Assembly (NCBI GenBank): GCA_020636355.1
Contig: JACJYB010000002.1
Span: 124,001-188,000, forward strand
DNA: 64,000 bases
Origin: Lewinellaceae bacterium
Lineage (GTDB): Bacteria > Bacteroidota > Bacteroidia > Chitinophagales > Saprospiraceae
Direction: 5' to 3'
Positions 8,459 through 16,952 of this stretch are shown piece after piece; the stretch's first letter is position 1, and each line of letters opens with the position of its first letter. Below the pieces are notes generated by a model, which had not been told where the DNA came from, did no database searches, and saw only the letters and a program-made list of their open reading frames with translations. Made by a program: the position numbers and the translations under genes.

Positions 8459-9767
8459 ACGCCTGATCGGCGCAATGGCCATCATTGGGTTATTCCTGCA
8501 GTCAGGATGCCTGGTCATAGAAAACAAGTACGAAACAATAGCTCCCGGACTTTGGCGGGGAGCTTTGACTCTAGAAGCTGGAGCTCCCGCCGTTGAAGCC
8601 GATGTGTTGGGGGAAGCAATCCGGACTCCGGAAGATGAGCCGGTTCTGATGCCTTTTCTATTTGAAGTCAGCTACAACGATGAAAATCAAGTGCAGATCG
8701 AAATCCTGAATGGTGAAGAGCGCATTCCCGTGGACCGCATCCTCTTTGGCCGGGATCCGGCCACTGCAAAGGACACCTTCGTTTTTTACTTTGACGTTAT
8801 GGACTCTTACCTGCACGGGGTTATCAAGGCTGACATAATGGATGGTGAATGGGTACGCGCGAACCGGGATAATTATCGCATACCTTTTGTTGCTCATTTT
8901 GGTGAATCTACCAGGTTCCCACCAGCGGTAACGCCTCCATCTGTTGACTTTACTGGGCGCTGGGATGCACAGTTTGCTGCCGAAACAAATAAACCCTTTT
9001 CTGCCGTTGGTATTTTTGATCAACAAGGAAATAAGCTATCCGGCACCTTTTTAACGGAGACAGGCGACTACCGGTATCTGGCCGGAGATGTCACCGGAAA
9101 TACACTTCGTTTAAGCGCTTTTGACGGATCACATGCCTTCCTTTTTGATGGTAAAATGCAGCCGGACTCTACGATTCTCGGTACCTATTGGTCCGGGCAT
9201 CGATACAAGGTTCTGTGGAGCGCGCAACGAAATGACAATGCCCGGCTGCATGAGCCGGATTCCATCACTGTATTGAATGAGGGTTTTGAAACCATCGATT
9301 TCACCTTCCCGGATGCTACCGGAAAATCGGTAGGATTGAATGATCCGGAATTTGCCGGGCATCCCAAGATCGTCCAGATCCTTGGAACCTGGTGCCCAAA
9401 CTGCCGGGATGAAACCAATTTTCTGGTGGATTATCTAAAATCGCATCCGGATCTGGATATCAAGGTCATTGCACTGGCATTCGAGTCGTACTCGGACGAC
9501 ACAAAAAACCAGGCAATCATCAAAAAATACATTGAGAAAATGCAGATTCCCTACCCTGTCCTCCTGGCCGGACACTATGATTACGGTGAGATAGCACAAA
9601 AATTACCCATGCTCAAAAAATTCGTTGCTTTCCCGACAATGATCATGTTGGACAAGGATAACCGTGTCATCCGGATTCATACCGGATTCAGCGGACCAGC
9701 TACACCGGATTACCAGGCTTTCGCGACCAATTTTGATCACTTCATAAAAGAATTGGCTAAATCATGA
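8445..9767 (+). CDS. TlpA-like thioredoxin-fold lipoprotein
   Basis: The protein has a lipoprotein signal (KRLIGAMAIIGLFLQSGC) and a long beta-rich middle of about 270 residues. It ends in a TlpA/ResA-type thioredoxin domain with the active-site motif GTWCPNCRDETNFL and the later cis-Pro region KFVAFPTMIMLDKDN. It is probably a periplasm-facing thiol-disulfide reductase. Starts: ATG at 8475 would remove the basic n-region, so GTG at 8445 (or TTG at 8439) fits better. With GTG it overlaps the preceding gene by 14 nt. It overlaps the next (SDR) gene by 4 nt. Confidence 0.87.
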   Translation: MINPKRLIGAMAIIGLFLQSGCLVIENKYETIAPGLWRGALTLEAGAPAVEADVLGEAIRTPEDEPVLMPFLFEVSYNDENQVQIEILNGEERIPVDRILFGRDPATAKDTFVFYFDVMDSYLHGVIKADIMDGEWVRANRDNYRIPFVAHFGESTRFPPAVTPPSVDFTGRWDAQFAAETNKPFSAVGIFDQQGNKLSGTFLTETGDYRYLAGDVTGNTLRLSAFDGSHAFLFDGKMQPDSTILGTYWSGHRYKVLWSAQRNDNARLHEPDSITVLNEGFETIDFTFPDATGKSVGLNDPEFAGHPKIVQILGTWCPNCRDETNFLVDYLKSHPDLDIKVIALAFESYSDDTKNQAIIKKYIEKMQIPYPVLLAGHYDYGEIAQKLPMLKKFVAFPTMIMLDKDNRVIRIHTGFSGPATPDYQAFATNFDHFIKELAKS

Positions 9768-10537
9768 AACCTATTGTTTTGATTACCGGCGCAACGTCCG
9801 GAATTGGGAGAGCAACAGCTCATTTGCTGGCAGAATCCGGCTACCGCCTTATTGTCACCGGAAGGCGCCAGGACCGGCTTGACCTGCTGAAAAAAGAAAT
9901 TAATGATCTTGGTGCGGACTGCCTCACACTTTGTTTTGATGTCCGGTCCTATGAATCATGTGCTAATGCCGTGGCTTCCATTCCACCCGAATGGGAGGAA
10001 ATCGACGTGCTGCTGAACAATGCCGGAAAAGCAAAAGGTTTCGATCCCATCCACCAGGGGAAACTCGAGCATTGGGAAGAAATGATTGATACCAATCTGA
10101 AAGGATTGTTATACATGTCACGTTTGATTACACCGGGCATGGTAGAACGTCGGAGAGGTCATGTGATCAACATCGCATCTACTGCAGGCAAGGAGGTGTA
10201 CCCAAATGGGAATGTATATTGCGCCACCAAATTTGGGGTGGATGCTTTAACCCAGGGCATGCGTATTGATCTCCACAAATACAACATCAGAGTGAGCCAG
10301 ATTGCACCAGGACATGTAGAAGAAACCGAATTTGCAGTCGTCCGATTTGATGGAGATGTACAACGCGCGAAAATTTATGAGGATTTTAATCCGCTTACTT
10401 CGCGGGATGTAGCAGAAACCATCCATTTCATCATCACACGACCACCTCATGTAAACATACAGGATGTCCTCATGATGGGAACTCAGCAGGCTAGCAGTAA
10501 TTTCATCGATCGCAGTGGCCGTAACCTGGTCGACTAG
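9764..10537 (+). CDS. SDR family NAD(P)-dependent oxidoreductase (YdfG-like)
   Basis: This 257-residue classical short-chain dehydrogenase shows the cofactor loop TGATSGIGRATA at residues 7-18. It also shows LLNNAGKAKGF, the catalytic Ser in NIASTAGKEVYPNG and Tyr-x-x-x-Lys in VYCATKFGVDAL. The arginine in VTGRRQDRL suggests NADP(H). Overall similarity is to the YdfG group, which oxidises serine, 3-hydroxypropionate-like acids. The start overlaps the TlpA-like stop (ATGA), so it is probably co-translated. Confidence 0.9.
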   Translation: MKPIVLITGATSGIGRATAHLLAESGYRLIVTGRRQDRLDLLKKEINDLGADCLTLCFDVRSYESCANAVASIPPEWEEIDVLLNNAGKAKGFDPIHQGKLEHWEEMIDTNLKGLLYMSRLITPGMVERRRGHVINIASTAGKEVYPNGNVYCATKFGVDALTQGMRIDLHKYNIRVSQIAPGHVEETEFAVVRFDGDVQRAKIYEDFNPLTSRDVAETIHFIITRPPHVNIQDVLMMGTQQASSNFIDRSGRNLVD

Positions 10538-10544
10538 TGAGGAT

Positions 10545-11066
10545 TTATCCCTTGAATAAGGATTTGATATCTACTGCATCCTCTATAGGCATTCTTCCGC
10601 TAAGTACCAGTCTCATCTCCCTTCTGCGGTTGGCTCCTTCATACAACCGAAATTCAGCGTCTGTCTCCGGAGCTACAAGGGGTGCCGGCCTGGGAGTTTT
10701 TGAGTCCGGGTCCAAAGCCACCATTGTAAAATAGGCATGATTGGATTTAACTCTTGGCTTTCCTTCAAAATTATTGACAAATACTTCTACATAGACTTCG
10801 ACTGAAGTATTAAAAGCTCTTGTAACACAAGCTTCTAGGGTTATGATCTCCCCTAATTTGATCGGATGCTTGAAGGATACATGATCGACCGAAGCCGTAA
10901 CAACATGTGCTTCACAATGTTTGCCACCGCATATACCTGCCGCTATATCCATCCAGCGCATGAGGACGCCACCCATCAAAGAACCTAATGGATTGGTATC
11001 GTTAGGCATGATCATTTCCGTCATCGTGGTTCGCGACTGGTTTACAAGTTTAGTTTTCCGCTCCAT
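10545..11066 (-). CDS. Acyl-CoA thioesterase, hotdog fold (YciA/BFIT type)
   Basis: This 173-residue hotdog protein has the YciA/BACH pattern MIMPNDTNPLGSLMGGVLMRWMD (N-x-x-G-x-x-x-G-G with a following Asp) and VTASVDHVSFKHPIKLGE. It should hydrolyse acyl-CoA thioesters in the cytoplasm; chain-length preference is not readable. Its start lies 17 nt inside the 3' end of lipB on the same strand, so the two are probably co-transcribed. Confidence 0.88.
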   Translation of the reverse strand: MERKTKLVNQSRTTMTEMIMPNDTNPLGSLMGGVLMRWMDIAAGICGGKHCEAHVVTASVDHVSFKHPIKLGEIITLEACVTRAFNTSVEVYVEVFVNNFEGKPRVKSNHAYFTMVALDPDSKTPRPAPLVAPETDAEFRLYEGANRRREMRLVLSGRMPIEDAVDIKSLFKG

Positions 11067-11754
11067 AGTTGATGCTTACTTCAAATACCTTTTCAAAATG
11101 TTTGATGAGTTTATCGATAACTTCTTGCCGTGGAACCGGATGCTGCAGTTCTCGCTCCAGCGAGGTAACACCTTTACCTTCCTCCGAGATTCCACATGGA
11201 ATAATCTTATCAAAATAGCGCAAGTCGGTAGCAATATTAAATGCCAAACCATGCATGGTGACCCAGCGACTGAGATGGACGCCAATAGCACAAATCTTAC
11301 GCCAATCACCAGCCTTTGGCTCCAGCCAAACTCCGGTATAAGCCGACAGTCGGTTTCCCTCTAATCCATAATCTGCTAACAACCGAATGATGACTTCTTC
11401 CAATGACCGGATGTATCGATGCACGTCCGTGAACAATTGATCGAGATCAAGGATGGGATAGACCACCAGTTGTCCGGGACCGTGATAGGTAATATCTCCG
11501 CCTCGATTCGTTTTATACACCTCAATTTGTTCATTATCAGCTTGTTCTTGACTGATCAGTAAATGATCCATTGAACCACTCTTTCCAATGGTAAATACGG
11601 GTGGATGGCTGCAAACGATGATTCTGTGCCGTATGGACTCAGAAGTGTTCTGGCGCTTGAGAGCAACCATCTCATCCAAGATAGCCTGTTGCCTGGCTCT
11701 AGCTTCCTGGTAGGGAATTGCCCCCCAATTTTCAAAGAACACCTGCTGACGCAT
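11050..11754 (-). CDS. lipB: Lipoyl(octanoyl) transferase LipB
   Basis: This 234-residue protein transfers octanoate from acyl carrier protein to lipoyl domains such as that of pyruvate dehydrogenase E2. It shows PPVFTIGKSG, RGGDITYHGPGQLVVYPI, the region GVHLSRWVTMHGLAFN and the catalytic FDKIIPCGI with the acyl-accepting Cys. Length is typical. It is upstream of, and overlaps, the thioesterase gene. Its product is likely to act on the PDH complex whose E1 genes are in this window. Confidence 0.94.
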   Translation of the reverse strand: MRQQVFFENWGAIPYQEARARQQAILDEMVALKRQNTSESIRHRIIVCSHPPVFTIGKSGSMDHLLISQEQADNEQIEVYKTNRGGDITYHGPGQLVVYPILDLDQLFTDVHRYIRSLEEVIIRLLADYGLEGNRLSAYTGVWLEPKAGDWRKICAIGVHLSRWVTMHGLAFNIATDLRYFDKIIPCGISEEGKGVTSLERELQHPVPRQEVIDKLIKHFEKVFEVSINYGAEN

Positions 11755-11986
11755 CCTAGAAGATCATTTAAAATTGTTGTAAAAACAAATACGTCCGGAT
11801 TCGGTTTAAGCTTGTTTCAGAACCAGCCTGATTTACACAGGGCGGCAAAGTTCAGCATTTATCGGCAGAATCCCGCACTGAAGACTGATTCAAGGCTCGT
11901 TCCAGGTCACCGGTATTCAATCTGGCCAGGTTTTTGAAAGTGCTAGGATAACCTCCTCCTGAACGATTTCACCCCCACAGACGTTC

Positions 11987-12048
11987 TTATAATGGTCCGT
12001 AAGTACTCCCGGAAGCCGGTAGGTATCACAGACGGTGAACCATTATAA
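11987..12048. repeat. Long inverted repeat / hairpin, arms TTATAATGG and CCATTATAA
   Basis: Perfect 9-nt arms at 11987-11995 and 12040-12048 enclose 44 nt. Inside, CCGT (11996-11999 region) can pair with ACGG (12032-12035 region), and a CCGG-aag-CCGG mini-hairpin sits near the tip. No T-run follows, so it is not an ordinary intrinsic terminator. It could be a structured RNA leader, a small mobile hairpin element or a protein-binding cruciform. Confidence 0.5.
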
Positions 12049-12107
12049 TCTTTTGAATTGTAAAACGTTAAAGTCTTATAGTTCATTAAATTATTTTGAA
12101 TGTATTG

Positions 12108-12115
12108 TAATTTTG
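12108..12115 (+). promoter_or_regulatory. -7 promoter element of the redoxin-dockerin gene
   Basis: TAATTTTG is an exact TAnnTTTG match, 50 nt before the ATG at 12166. The surrounding sequence is AT-rich. No clear -33 element is visible. Confidence 0.4.
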
Positions 12116-12165
12116 TTCCTTAAGCCAACGCTAGGAATTTTTAGCCAAGGTTTAGTTATAATCTC

Positions 12166-13866
12166 ATGAAACAGGTATTGAAGCTCATAGTATTGATCTT
12201 CGTGGCGTCCTCTGCCTTGCGCAGTCAGGAGGTACCTGATTTTGTGCTTCATGATTCCGAGGGCAACTCCCACCAACTTTCCGCTTATCTCCAAAAAAAT
12301 CAATTCGTTGTTCTGGAGTTTTTCCACTCTCTGGCTACCCAGGCCAATTCAATGGCTTACGACCTTGAGCAATTGTACGAAGTTTGGGGAAATGGAGAAT
12401 TCAAAGTTCAGTTCCTGGCCGTTTCCATGCGTGACTTTGACGACGATGCTACCTTGAACAAGTTTAAAGTAAAATACCGTGCTTCCTTTCCCCACTGCGG
12501 GGTCGACGGAGGGGCGATGACCAATATGACGGCATGGACGGACGGTGTTTATGGTCAGATTCGGTTGCTGCCTAGTTTTGTGATTATCAGTCCAGACAGT
12601 ACGGTGGTCTTTGACATCCGGGACAACAGTACTTCGGTACTGCTTGACTCCATTGATCATACCCTGTATCGGCTTGGCGCTCGCAAGCCTTTCATTGTTA
12701 AAGGACAAGTAACCATGGACGAATCGCCCATGCAGGAGGTTCAGGTTGAGGCAGATGATGAAAGGACACATAATAACCGGGTTGTGCTGACAAACCTGGA
12801 AGGCAAGTACATTCACGTGTTTGACTCCATGCCTTCCGACCGCTCCATATTGTTTCGCCCGATTAAAAACGACCGCCATGACAATGGAGTGTCCACCTGG
12901 GATATTGTATTCACGATCAAACATATTCTGGGTCAGGAACCCTTCACGACCATCGAAGAACTAATTGCTGCCGACATCAACCATGATGAGCGGATTTCTG
13001 CGATCGATGTGGTTGAGATGCGAAAAATGGTGCTTGGCATCGACACCGTATTTAAAAACAACACTTCCTGGCGGTTTATTCCAAAGAATTACCAGTATCC
13101 ATCGGTGGATTCACTTTTCCAACTGGGCTTCCCGGAGGCTATTACCATCGGTGAAATACTGGACAAGCCAGACAATGCCAGTTTCATTGGAATAAAAGTA
13201 GGCGATGTCAATGGTTCCGCCGAAGTCAATTTACTGGAATCAAGAGAAGATGAGCGTAGTGCGGTGCCACTCCGATATGCAGTGTATCAGAATGCGGAAG
13301 GACTATCGATCCTTCGTATTTCGTTTCCTGCCGAAGCTGGCGGGTGGGAAGGAATGCAGTTGGGATTGCAACTTACAAATGCACCTTCTGCCATCCGGAC
13401 CAATCTAAGCCACTGGGATAATGAGCTAACCTATTTTGATCCGGCATCGCAAGAATGGCGACTCTCCTATCCTTATAACATCAATTCAGATCATGAGCCA
13501 GCTTACCTGGAGCTTACCCTGGAAGACGGGCCGGCAACCATCAATCTGGCTTCCAAGTTCCATTCCGAGATGTATTTGGATAAGCAGGTAATGCCTTTGC
13601 ATTTAAATCCAGGTCCAAGCGAACAGCAGATAAAGACCTTTCCTAATCCTGCTCATGATAACCTTACCGTTTCCTTCCCGGCGGACTGGAACTCCGGACA
13701 AATTGAAATTCTGGACCTTCAGGGAAAACTCTGGATTCGTAAAGCTATTCGAAACCCGGAAGGTCTGTCGACCATTTCTTTAGCCCATTTGCCTGCCGGT
13801 GTCTATCTGGTCAAGTGCCGGAATCAACAAGGGCTCACCGACACGGTTAAAGTGCTCAAAGACTAG
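12166..13866 (+). CDS. Secreted thioredoxin-fold protein with dockerin-like and T9SS sorting domains; CxxC lost
   Basis: The 566-residue protein has a signal peptide (KQVLKLIVLIFVASSALRS). An AhpC/TlpA-type thioredoxin fold covers roughly residues 24-165. A short carboxypeptidase-regulatory-like stretch follows, then a dockerin-like segment (STWDIVFTIKHILG, then the calcium-loop motif ADINHDERISAIDVVEMRKM near 268-285). A C-terminal type IX sorting domain starts at KTFPNPAHDNLTVSF and ends near GLTDTVKVLKD. In the thioredoxin part the position expected for CxxC reads FFHSLATQANSM: Ala57-Thr-Gln-Ala60. Both cysteines are replaced, so ordinary thiol redox activity is unlikely. It is probably displayed or released at the cell surface. 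Confidence 0.82.
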   Translation: MKQVLKLIVLIFVASSALRSQEVPDFVLHDSEGNSHQLSAYLQKNQFVVLEFFHSLATQANSMAYDLEQLYEVWGNGEFKVQFLAVSMRDFDDDATLNKFKVKYRASFPHCGVDGGAMTNMTAWTDGVYGQIRLLPSFVIISPDSTVVFDIRDNSTSVLLDSIDHTLYRLGARKPFIVKGQVTMDESPMQEVQVEADDERTHNNRVVLTNLEGKYIHVFDSMPSDRSILFRPIKNDRHDNGVSTWDIVFTIKHILGQEPFTTIEELIAADINHDERISAIDVVEMRKMVLGIDTVFKNNTSWRFIPKNYQYPSVDSLFQLGFPEAITIGEILDKPDNASFIGIKVGDVNGSAEVNLLESREDERSAVPLRYAVYQNAEGLSILRISFPAEAGGWEGMQLGLQLTNAPSAIRTNLSHWDNELTYFDPASQEWRLSYPYNINSDHEPAYLELTLEDGPATINLASKFHSEMYLDKQVMPLHLNPGPSEQQIKTFPNPAHDNLTVSFPADWNSGQIEILDLQGKLWIRKAIRNPEGLSTISLAHLPAGVYLVKCRNQQGLTDTVKVLKD

Positions 13867-13907
13867 CCGGAGCCCTAACCTGAAAACCTATTCTCATTTT
13901 TTTGGAT

Positions 13908-13915
13908 TACCTTTG
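13908..13915 (+). promoter_or_regulatory. -7 promoter element of the UPF0173/parAB transcription unit
   Basis: TACCTTTG is an exact TAnnTTTG match ending 16 nt before the ATG at 13932. It overlaps the extra N-terminal codons of the longer reading frame from TTG 13902, which argues that translation begins at 13932. Confidence 0.5.
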
Positions 13916-13931
13916 CGACAAATCAGAGAGA

Positions 13932-14612
13932 ATGCAGATAACCTATTATGGCCATTCCTGTGTGGAGGTGAAAACCGGCGGCAAAAAGCTGTTGTTTGAC
14001 CCTTTTATTACACAAAACCCATTGGCTAAATCGGTTGATGTATCCTCATTGAACCCTGATTTTATTCTCCTATCCCACGGACATGGAGATCATGTACAAG
14101 ACGCGATACAAATAGGCCAATCCAGCGGAGCTTCTTTCATTTCGTGCTTCGAAATGGTGAGCTGGGTCGAGGGAAAAGGGCTCAAAGGACACCCGATGAA
14201 TATTGGGGGAAAATGGAATTTTGACTTCGGTACGGTAAAACTTGTACAGGCAGTTCATTCTTCCAAATTACCTGACGGACAGTATGGAGGACCAGAAGCC
14301 GGATTTGTAATTTGGAACGAAGAGGATTGTTTTTATTTTGCCGGAGACACCGCGCTCACCATGGATATGCAATTAATACCCATGATTTGCCCTCCCCTTC
14401 AGGTGGCCCTGCTACCGGTTGGCGATAATTTTACCATGGGCTATGAAGACGCGGTAGTTGCTGCAGATTTCATCCAGTGTGATACAGTTGTTGGAATTCA
14501 TTACGATACCTTTGGGTATATCAAAATAGATAAGGAAGCTGCACGCCAGGCTTTTGAGTCGGTGGGAAAAGAACTGATTTTGTTAGAAATTGGACAAACC
14601 ATAACCATCTGA
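13932..14612 (+). CDS. Metal-dependent hydrolase, UPF0173 (metallo-beta-lactamase fold)
   Basis: This 226-residue protein begins MQITYYGHSCVEVKTGGKKL, typical for UPF0173/YtkL-type hydrolases, and carries the metal-binding motif LSHGHGDHVQDA. It also shows FAGDTALTMDMQLI and the C-terminal VVGIHYDTFGYI. Substrate unknown; a cytoplasmic MBL-fold hydrolase is expected. The start at 13932 is preferred over TTG 13902 because the alignment begins here and a promoter box overlaps the extension. It lies 1 nt before parA and probably shares its transcript. Confidence 0.9.
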   Translation: MQITYYGHSCVEVKTGGKKLLFDPFITQNPLAKSVDVSSLNPDFILLSHGHGDHVQDAIQIGQSSGASFISCFEMVSWVEGKGLKGHPMNIGGKWNFDFGTVKLVQAVHSSKLPDGQYGGPEAGFVIWNEEDCFYFAGDTALTMDMQLIPMICPPLQVALLPVGDNFTMGYEDAVVAADFIQCDTVVGIHYDTFGYIKIDKEAARQAFESVGKELILLEIGQTITI

Positions 14613-14613
14613 A

Positions 14614-15399
14614 ATGGGGAAAATCATTGCAATAGCCAATCAAAAGGGAGGCGTCGGAAAAACCACGACGGCAATTAATCTGGCAGCAGCGCTTGCCATT
14701 CTGGAGTACAGGATTTTGCTCGTTGATGCCGATCCCCAGGCAAACGCCAGTTCGTGTGCCGGCATTGACCTGGAACAGATGGAATATTCGCTCTACGACT
14801 GCATGATCAGTCAGATTCCGGTAGACCAGGCTATTATGCCTTCCGAGACACCGAATCTTCATGTCCTACCCTCCCATGTGGACCTGGTAGGGGCTGAAAT
14901 TGAGTTGCCAGGTGTAAAACGGCGTGAATATGTCATGCGTGACTTATTAGAACCATTGAAAAGCCAGTATGATTTTATTTTTATCGATTGCCTGCCTTCG
15001 CTGGGTCTGATCACACTAAATGCACTCACTGCTGCCGATGCGGTTATCATACCCATTCAATGTGAAATTTTTGCATTGGAAGGTCTGGCAAAATTGAAAA
15101 ACACGATAACACTGGTTCAGGAACACCTTAATCCGGAGCTGGAAGTGGAGGGAATCCTACTATCCATGTATGACCAACGTTTGCGATTGGCCAATATGGT
15201 CCTGGAAGAGATCCGTAATAACTCGGAATACCCAGTCTTTGCAACAGTGATACACCGGAATTCTAAAATAAGCGAAGCTCCCGGACTCCACCGTCCCGTT
15301 ATCATGTATGATGCGTCAAGCAAAGGGACGGCTAACTTTCTCAACCTGGCCGATGAATTTCTGCAAAAGAACACAACCATCCATTCTGTAAACTCTTAA
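14614..15399 (+). CDS. parA: Chromosome partitioning ATPase ParA (Soj)
   Basis: This 261-residue protein has the deviant Walker A motif KGGVGKTTTAINLA (from residue 11), DADPQANAS, the Walker B region FIFIDCLPSLGLIT and the switch region PIQCEIFALEGL. It is a full-length ParA/Soj ATPase that moves origin regions together with ParB. It sits between the UPF0173 hydrolase (1 nt) and parB (14 nt). Confidence 0.95.
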   Translation: MGKIIAIANQKGGVGKTTTAINLAAALAILEYRILLVDADPQANASSCAGIDLEQMEYSLYDCMISQIPVDQAIMPSETPNLHVLPSHVDLVGAEIELPGVKRREYVMRDLLEPLKSQYDFIFIDCLPSLGLITLNALTAADAVIIPIQCEIFALEGLAKLKNTITLVQEHLNPELEVEGILLSMYDQRLRLANMVLEEIRNNSEYPVFATVIHRNSKISEAPGLHRPVIMYDASSKGTANFLNLADEFLQKNTTIHSVNS

Positions 15400-15413
15400 G
15401 TTTTTTTATTTAC

Positions 15414-16307
15414 GTGGCAAAACAAGACAGCAAACAAGAGCTCGGCAAAGGTATCCGTGCATTATTAAGTGGCAACAGCGAACTGTCCACGCTCCATACG
15501 ACCAAAAGCCCGGTAGTTGGTAATACCATCACGGAAATATCGGTAGACCAGATTGAGGTTAACCCATTTCAGCCCAGAAATGCTTTTGATGAAACCGCAA
15601 TTAATGAGCTGGCTTCTTCCATAACAACGCATGGAATTATCCAGCCGCTTACGGTTCGCAAATTATCCAATGATGACTACCAACTGATATCAGGAGAAAG
15701 GCGATTACGTGCCGCTAAATTAGCGGGATTAAAGAAGGTGCCGGCATACATTCGTACTGCCGATGACCAGACCATGCTTGAAATGGCCCTCGTTGAAAAC
15801 ATTCAACGCCAGGATCTTAATCCGCTCGAAGTAGCCATTTCCCTAAAGCGCCTGCTGGAAGAATGTGATCTGACGCATGATGCGCTTTCGGACCGGGTAG
15901 CCAAGGATCGCAGCACCGTAACCAATTACATCCGGCTCCTCAAACTGCCTCCGGAAGTCCAACATGCGCTCAAAGCCAATGAGATTAGCATGGGACATGC
16001 AAAAGCCATTCTCTCCCTTGACGGGATCGACAAACAATTGATCGCGTTCCGGGAGATTATCCAGAAACAACTGTCTGTCCGTGCAGCCGAGCAATTTGCA
16101 CGATCGCTGCAGCAATCTAAATCCGTTCAGAAATCGACGTCCCAAAGTGCTGCGCTGCCTTATCAATACGAACAAGTGCGTAAAGATCTGACCAATACAT
16201 TTGATACCAAGGTGGATATTCAACTAAAGGGTAAAAGCAAAGGATTTATTCAAATTCATTTCAATTCCGATGATGAATTCAATCACATCCTGGATCAAAT
16301 CAAATAA
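15414..16307 (+). CDS. parB: Chromosome partitioning protein ParB (Spo0J)
   Basis: This 297-residue protein starts with GTG 14 nt after parA. It shows the ParB N-domain segments VNPFQPRNAF, the CTPase-related motif GERRLRAAKLAGL and VENIQRQDLNPLE. A helix-turn-helix (DRVAKDRSTVTNYIRLLKLP) and a C-terminal dimerisation tail with MGHAKAIL upstream follow. It should bind parS sites and slide as a CTP-dependent clamp. I did not find a parS-like TGTTTCACGTGAAACA palindrome in the window. Confidence 0.95.
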   Translation: MAKQDSKQELGKGIRALLSGNSELSTLHTTKSPVVGNTITEISVDQIEVNPFQPRNAFDETAINELASSITTHGIIQPLTVRKLSNDDYQLISGERRLRAAKLAGLKKVPAYIRTADDQTMLEMALVENIQRQDLNPLEVAISLKRLLEECDLTHDALSDRVAKDRSTVTNYIRLLKLPPEVQHALKANEISMGHAKAILSLDGIDKQLIAFREIIQKQLSVRAAEQFARSLQQSKSVQKSTSQSAALPYQYEQVRKDLTNTFDTKVDIQLKGKSKGFIQIHFNSDDEFNHILDQIK

Positions 16308-16325
16308 GCTATACGTTAATAGCTT
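16306..16325. promoter_or_regulatory. Perfect inverted repeat between parB and the DUF5683 gene
   Basis: AAGCTAT-acgtta-ATAGCTT, 7-nt arms with a 6-nt loop, fills the gap from the parB stop codon to the next ATG at 16326. No Shine-Dalgarno-like sequence is visible in the gap, so the hairpin occupies the place of the ribosome binding site. It may affect translation of DUF5683, or be a protein site. Confidence 0.45.
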
Positions 16326-16943
16326 ATGAAATGGATCTTGCAATTAGTCCTGCTCAGCTTTTTTGTGATACCCTTGTTCGCACAGGATGGCTTGACTTTA
16401 GCCAGCAATTCAGAAATCCAAGCTGATTCGGCAAAACCAGCCAACCGCCTGCGGATAAAAGATAAATCACCTAACCGCGCGGCCATATATTCCCTGGTGC
16501 TGCCGGGAGCCGGTCAGGTTTACAATGGAAGGATCTGGAAGGTACCCATTGTTTATGCCGCCCTGGGAACATCCTTTTATTTTATTCGTACCAATAAGAC
16601 GCAGTATCGACGATTCCGGGATGCATATCTGATCCGCATCGACACGATCCCAACAACTTTCGATGAATTTGTCGATGTAATACCGACAGCAGAAGGCATC
16701 AAATCCTACCGGGATCAGGCCCGGCGTTACATGGAGATCAGTTATTTTTCCTTTGGATTTGTCTGGTTGCTCAACAGCATTGAAGCCTATGTAGATTGTC
16801 ACCTGCTACACTTTGATATCTCCGAAGATCTTTCACTCGACCTGAGTGTACCTAAAGCTTATCCTGGAATATCCGTTAACCTTTCCTTCAACAAGGTACC
16901 CCGACCTGCAGCAGGCCGGAGAATCGGACCTTTTGGCAAGTAA
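16326..16943 (+). CDS. DUF5683 domain-containing membrane protein
   Basis: This 205-residue protein has a signal peptide (LQLVLLSFFVIPLFAQ), then the DUF5683 core with SPNRAAIYSLVLPGAGQVYN, YAALGTSFYFIRTNK and a later hydrophobic segment FSFGFVWLLNSIEAYVDCHL. Function is unknown. In many Bacteroidota the gene follows parA-parB, as here (18 nt after parB). dapB, often its next neighbour, is instead at 25376. Confidence 0.87.
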   Translation: MKWILQLVLLSFFVIPLFAQDGLTLASNSEIQADSAKPANRLRIKDKSPNRAAIYSLVLPGAGQVYNGRIWKVPIVYAALGTSFYFIRTNKTQYRRFRDAYLIRIDTIPTTFDEFVDVIPTAEGIKSYRDQARRYMEISYFSFGFVWLLNSIEAYVDCHLLHFDISEDLSLDLSVPKAYPGISVNLSFNKVPRPAAGRRIGPFGK

Positions 16944-16952
16944 TGCGGCCCA

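Larger units (their letters stand above)
11755..12165. other. 411-nt intergenic region between lipB and the redoxin-dockerin gene
   Basis: No open frame with family features is present on either strand. The region separates divergent genes. It holds a long imperfect hairpin at 11987-12048 and an exact TAnnTTTG box at 12108-12115 facing the downstream gene. The last 120 nt are AT-rich. The first 180 nt hold nothing I recognise. Confidence 0.6.

Noticed and set aside
12349..12924. Minus-strand frame of 191 codons
   Set aside because: Antisense to the redoxin-dockerin gene; composition and lack of motifs mark it as a shadow frame.
14614..16307. Looked for a parS palindrome near parAB
   Set aside because: No TGTTTCACGTGAAACA-like sequence seen in the cluster; the inverted repeat at 16306-16325 does not resemble it.
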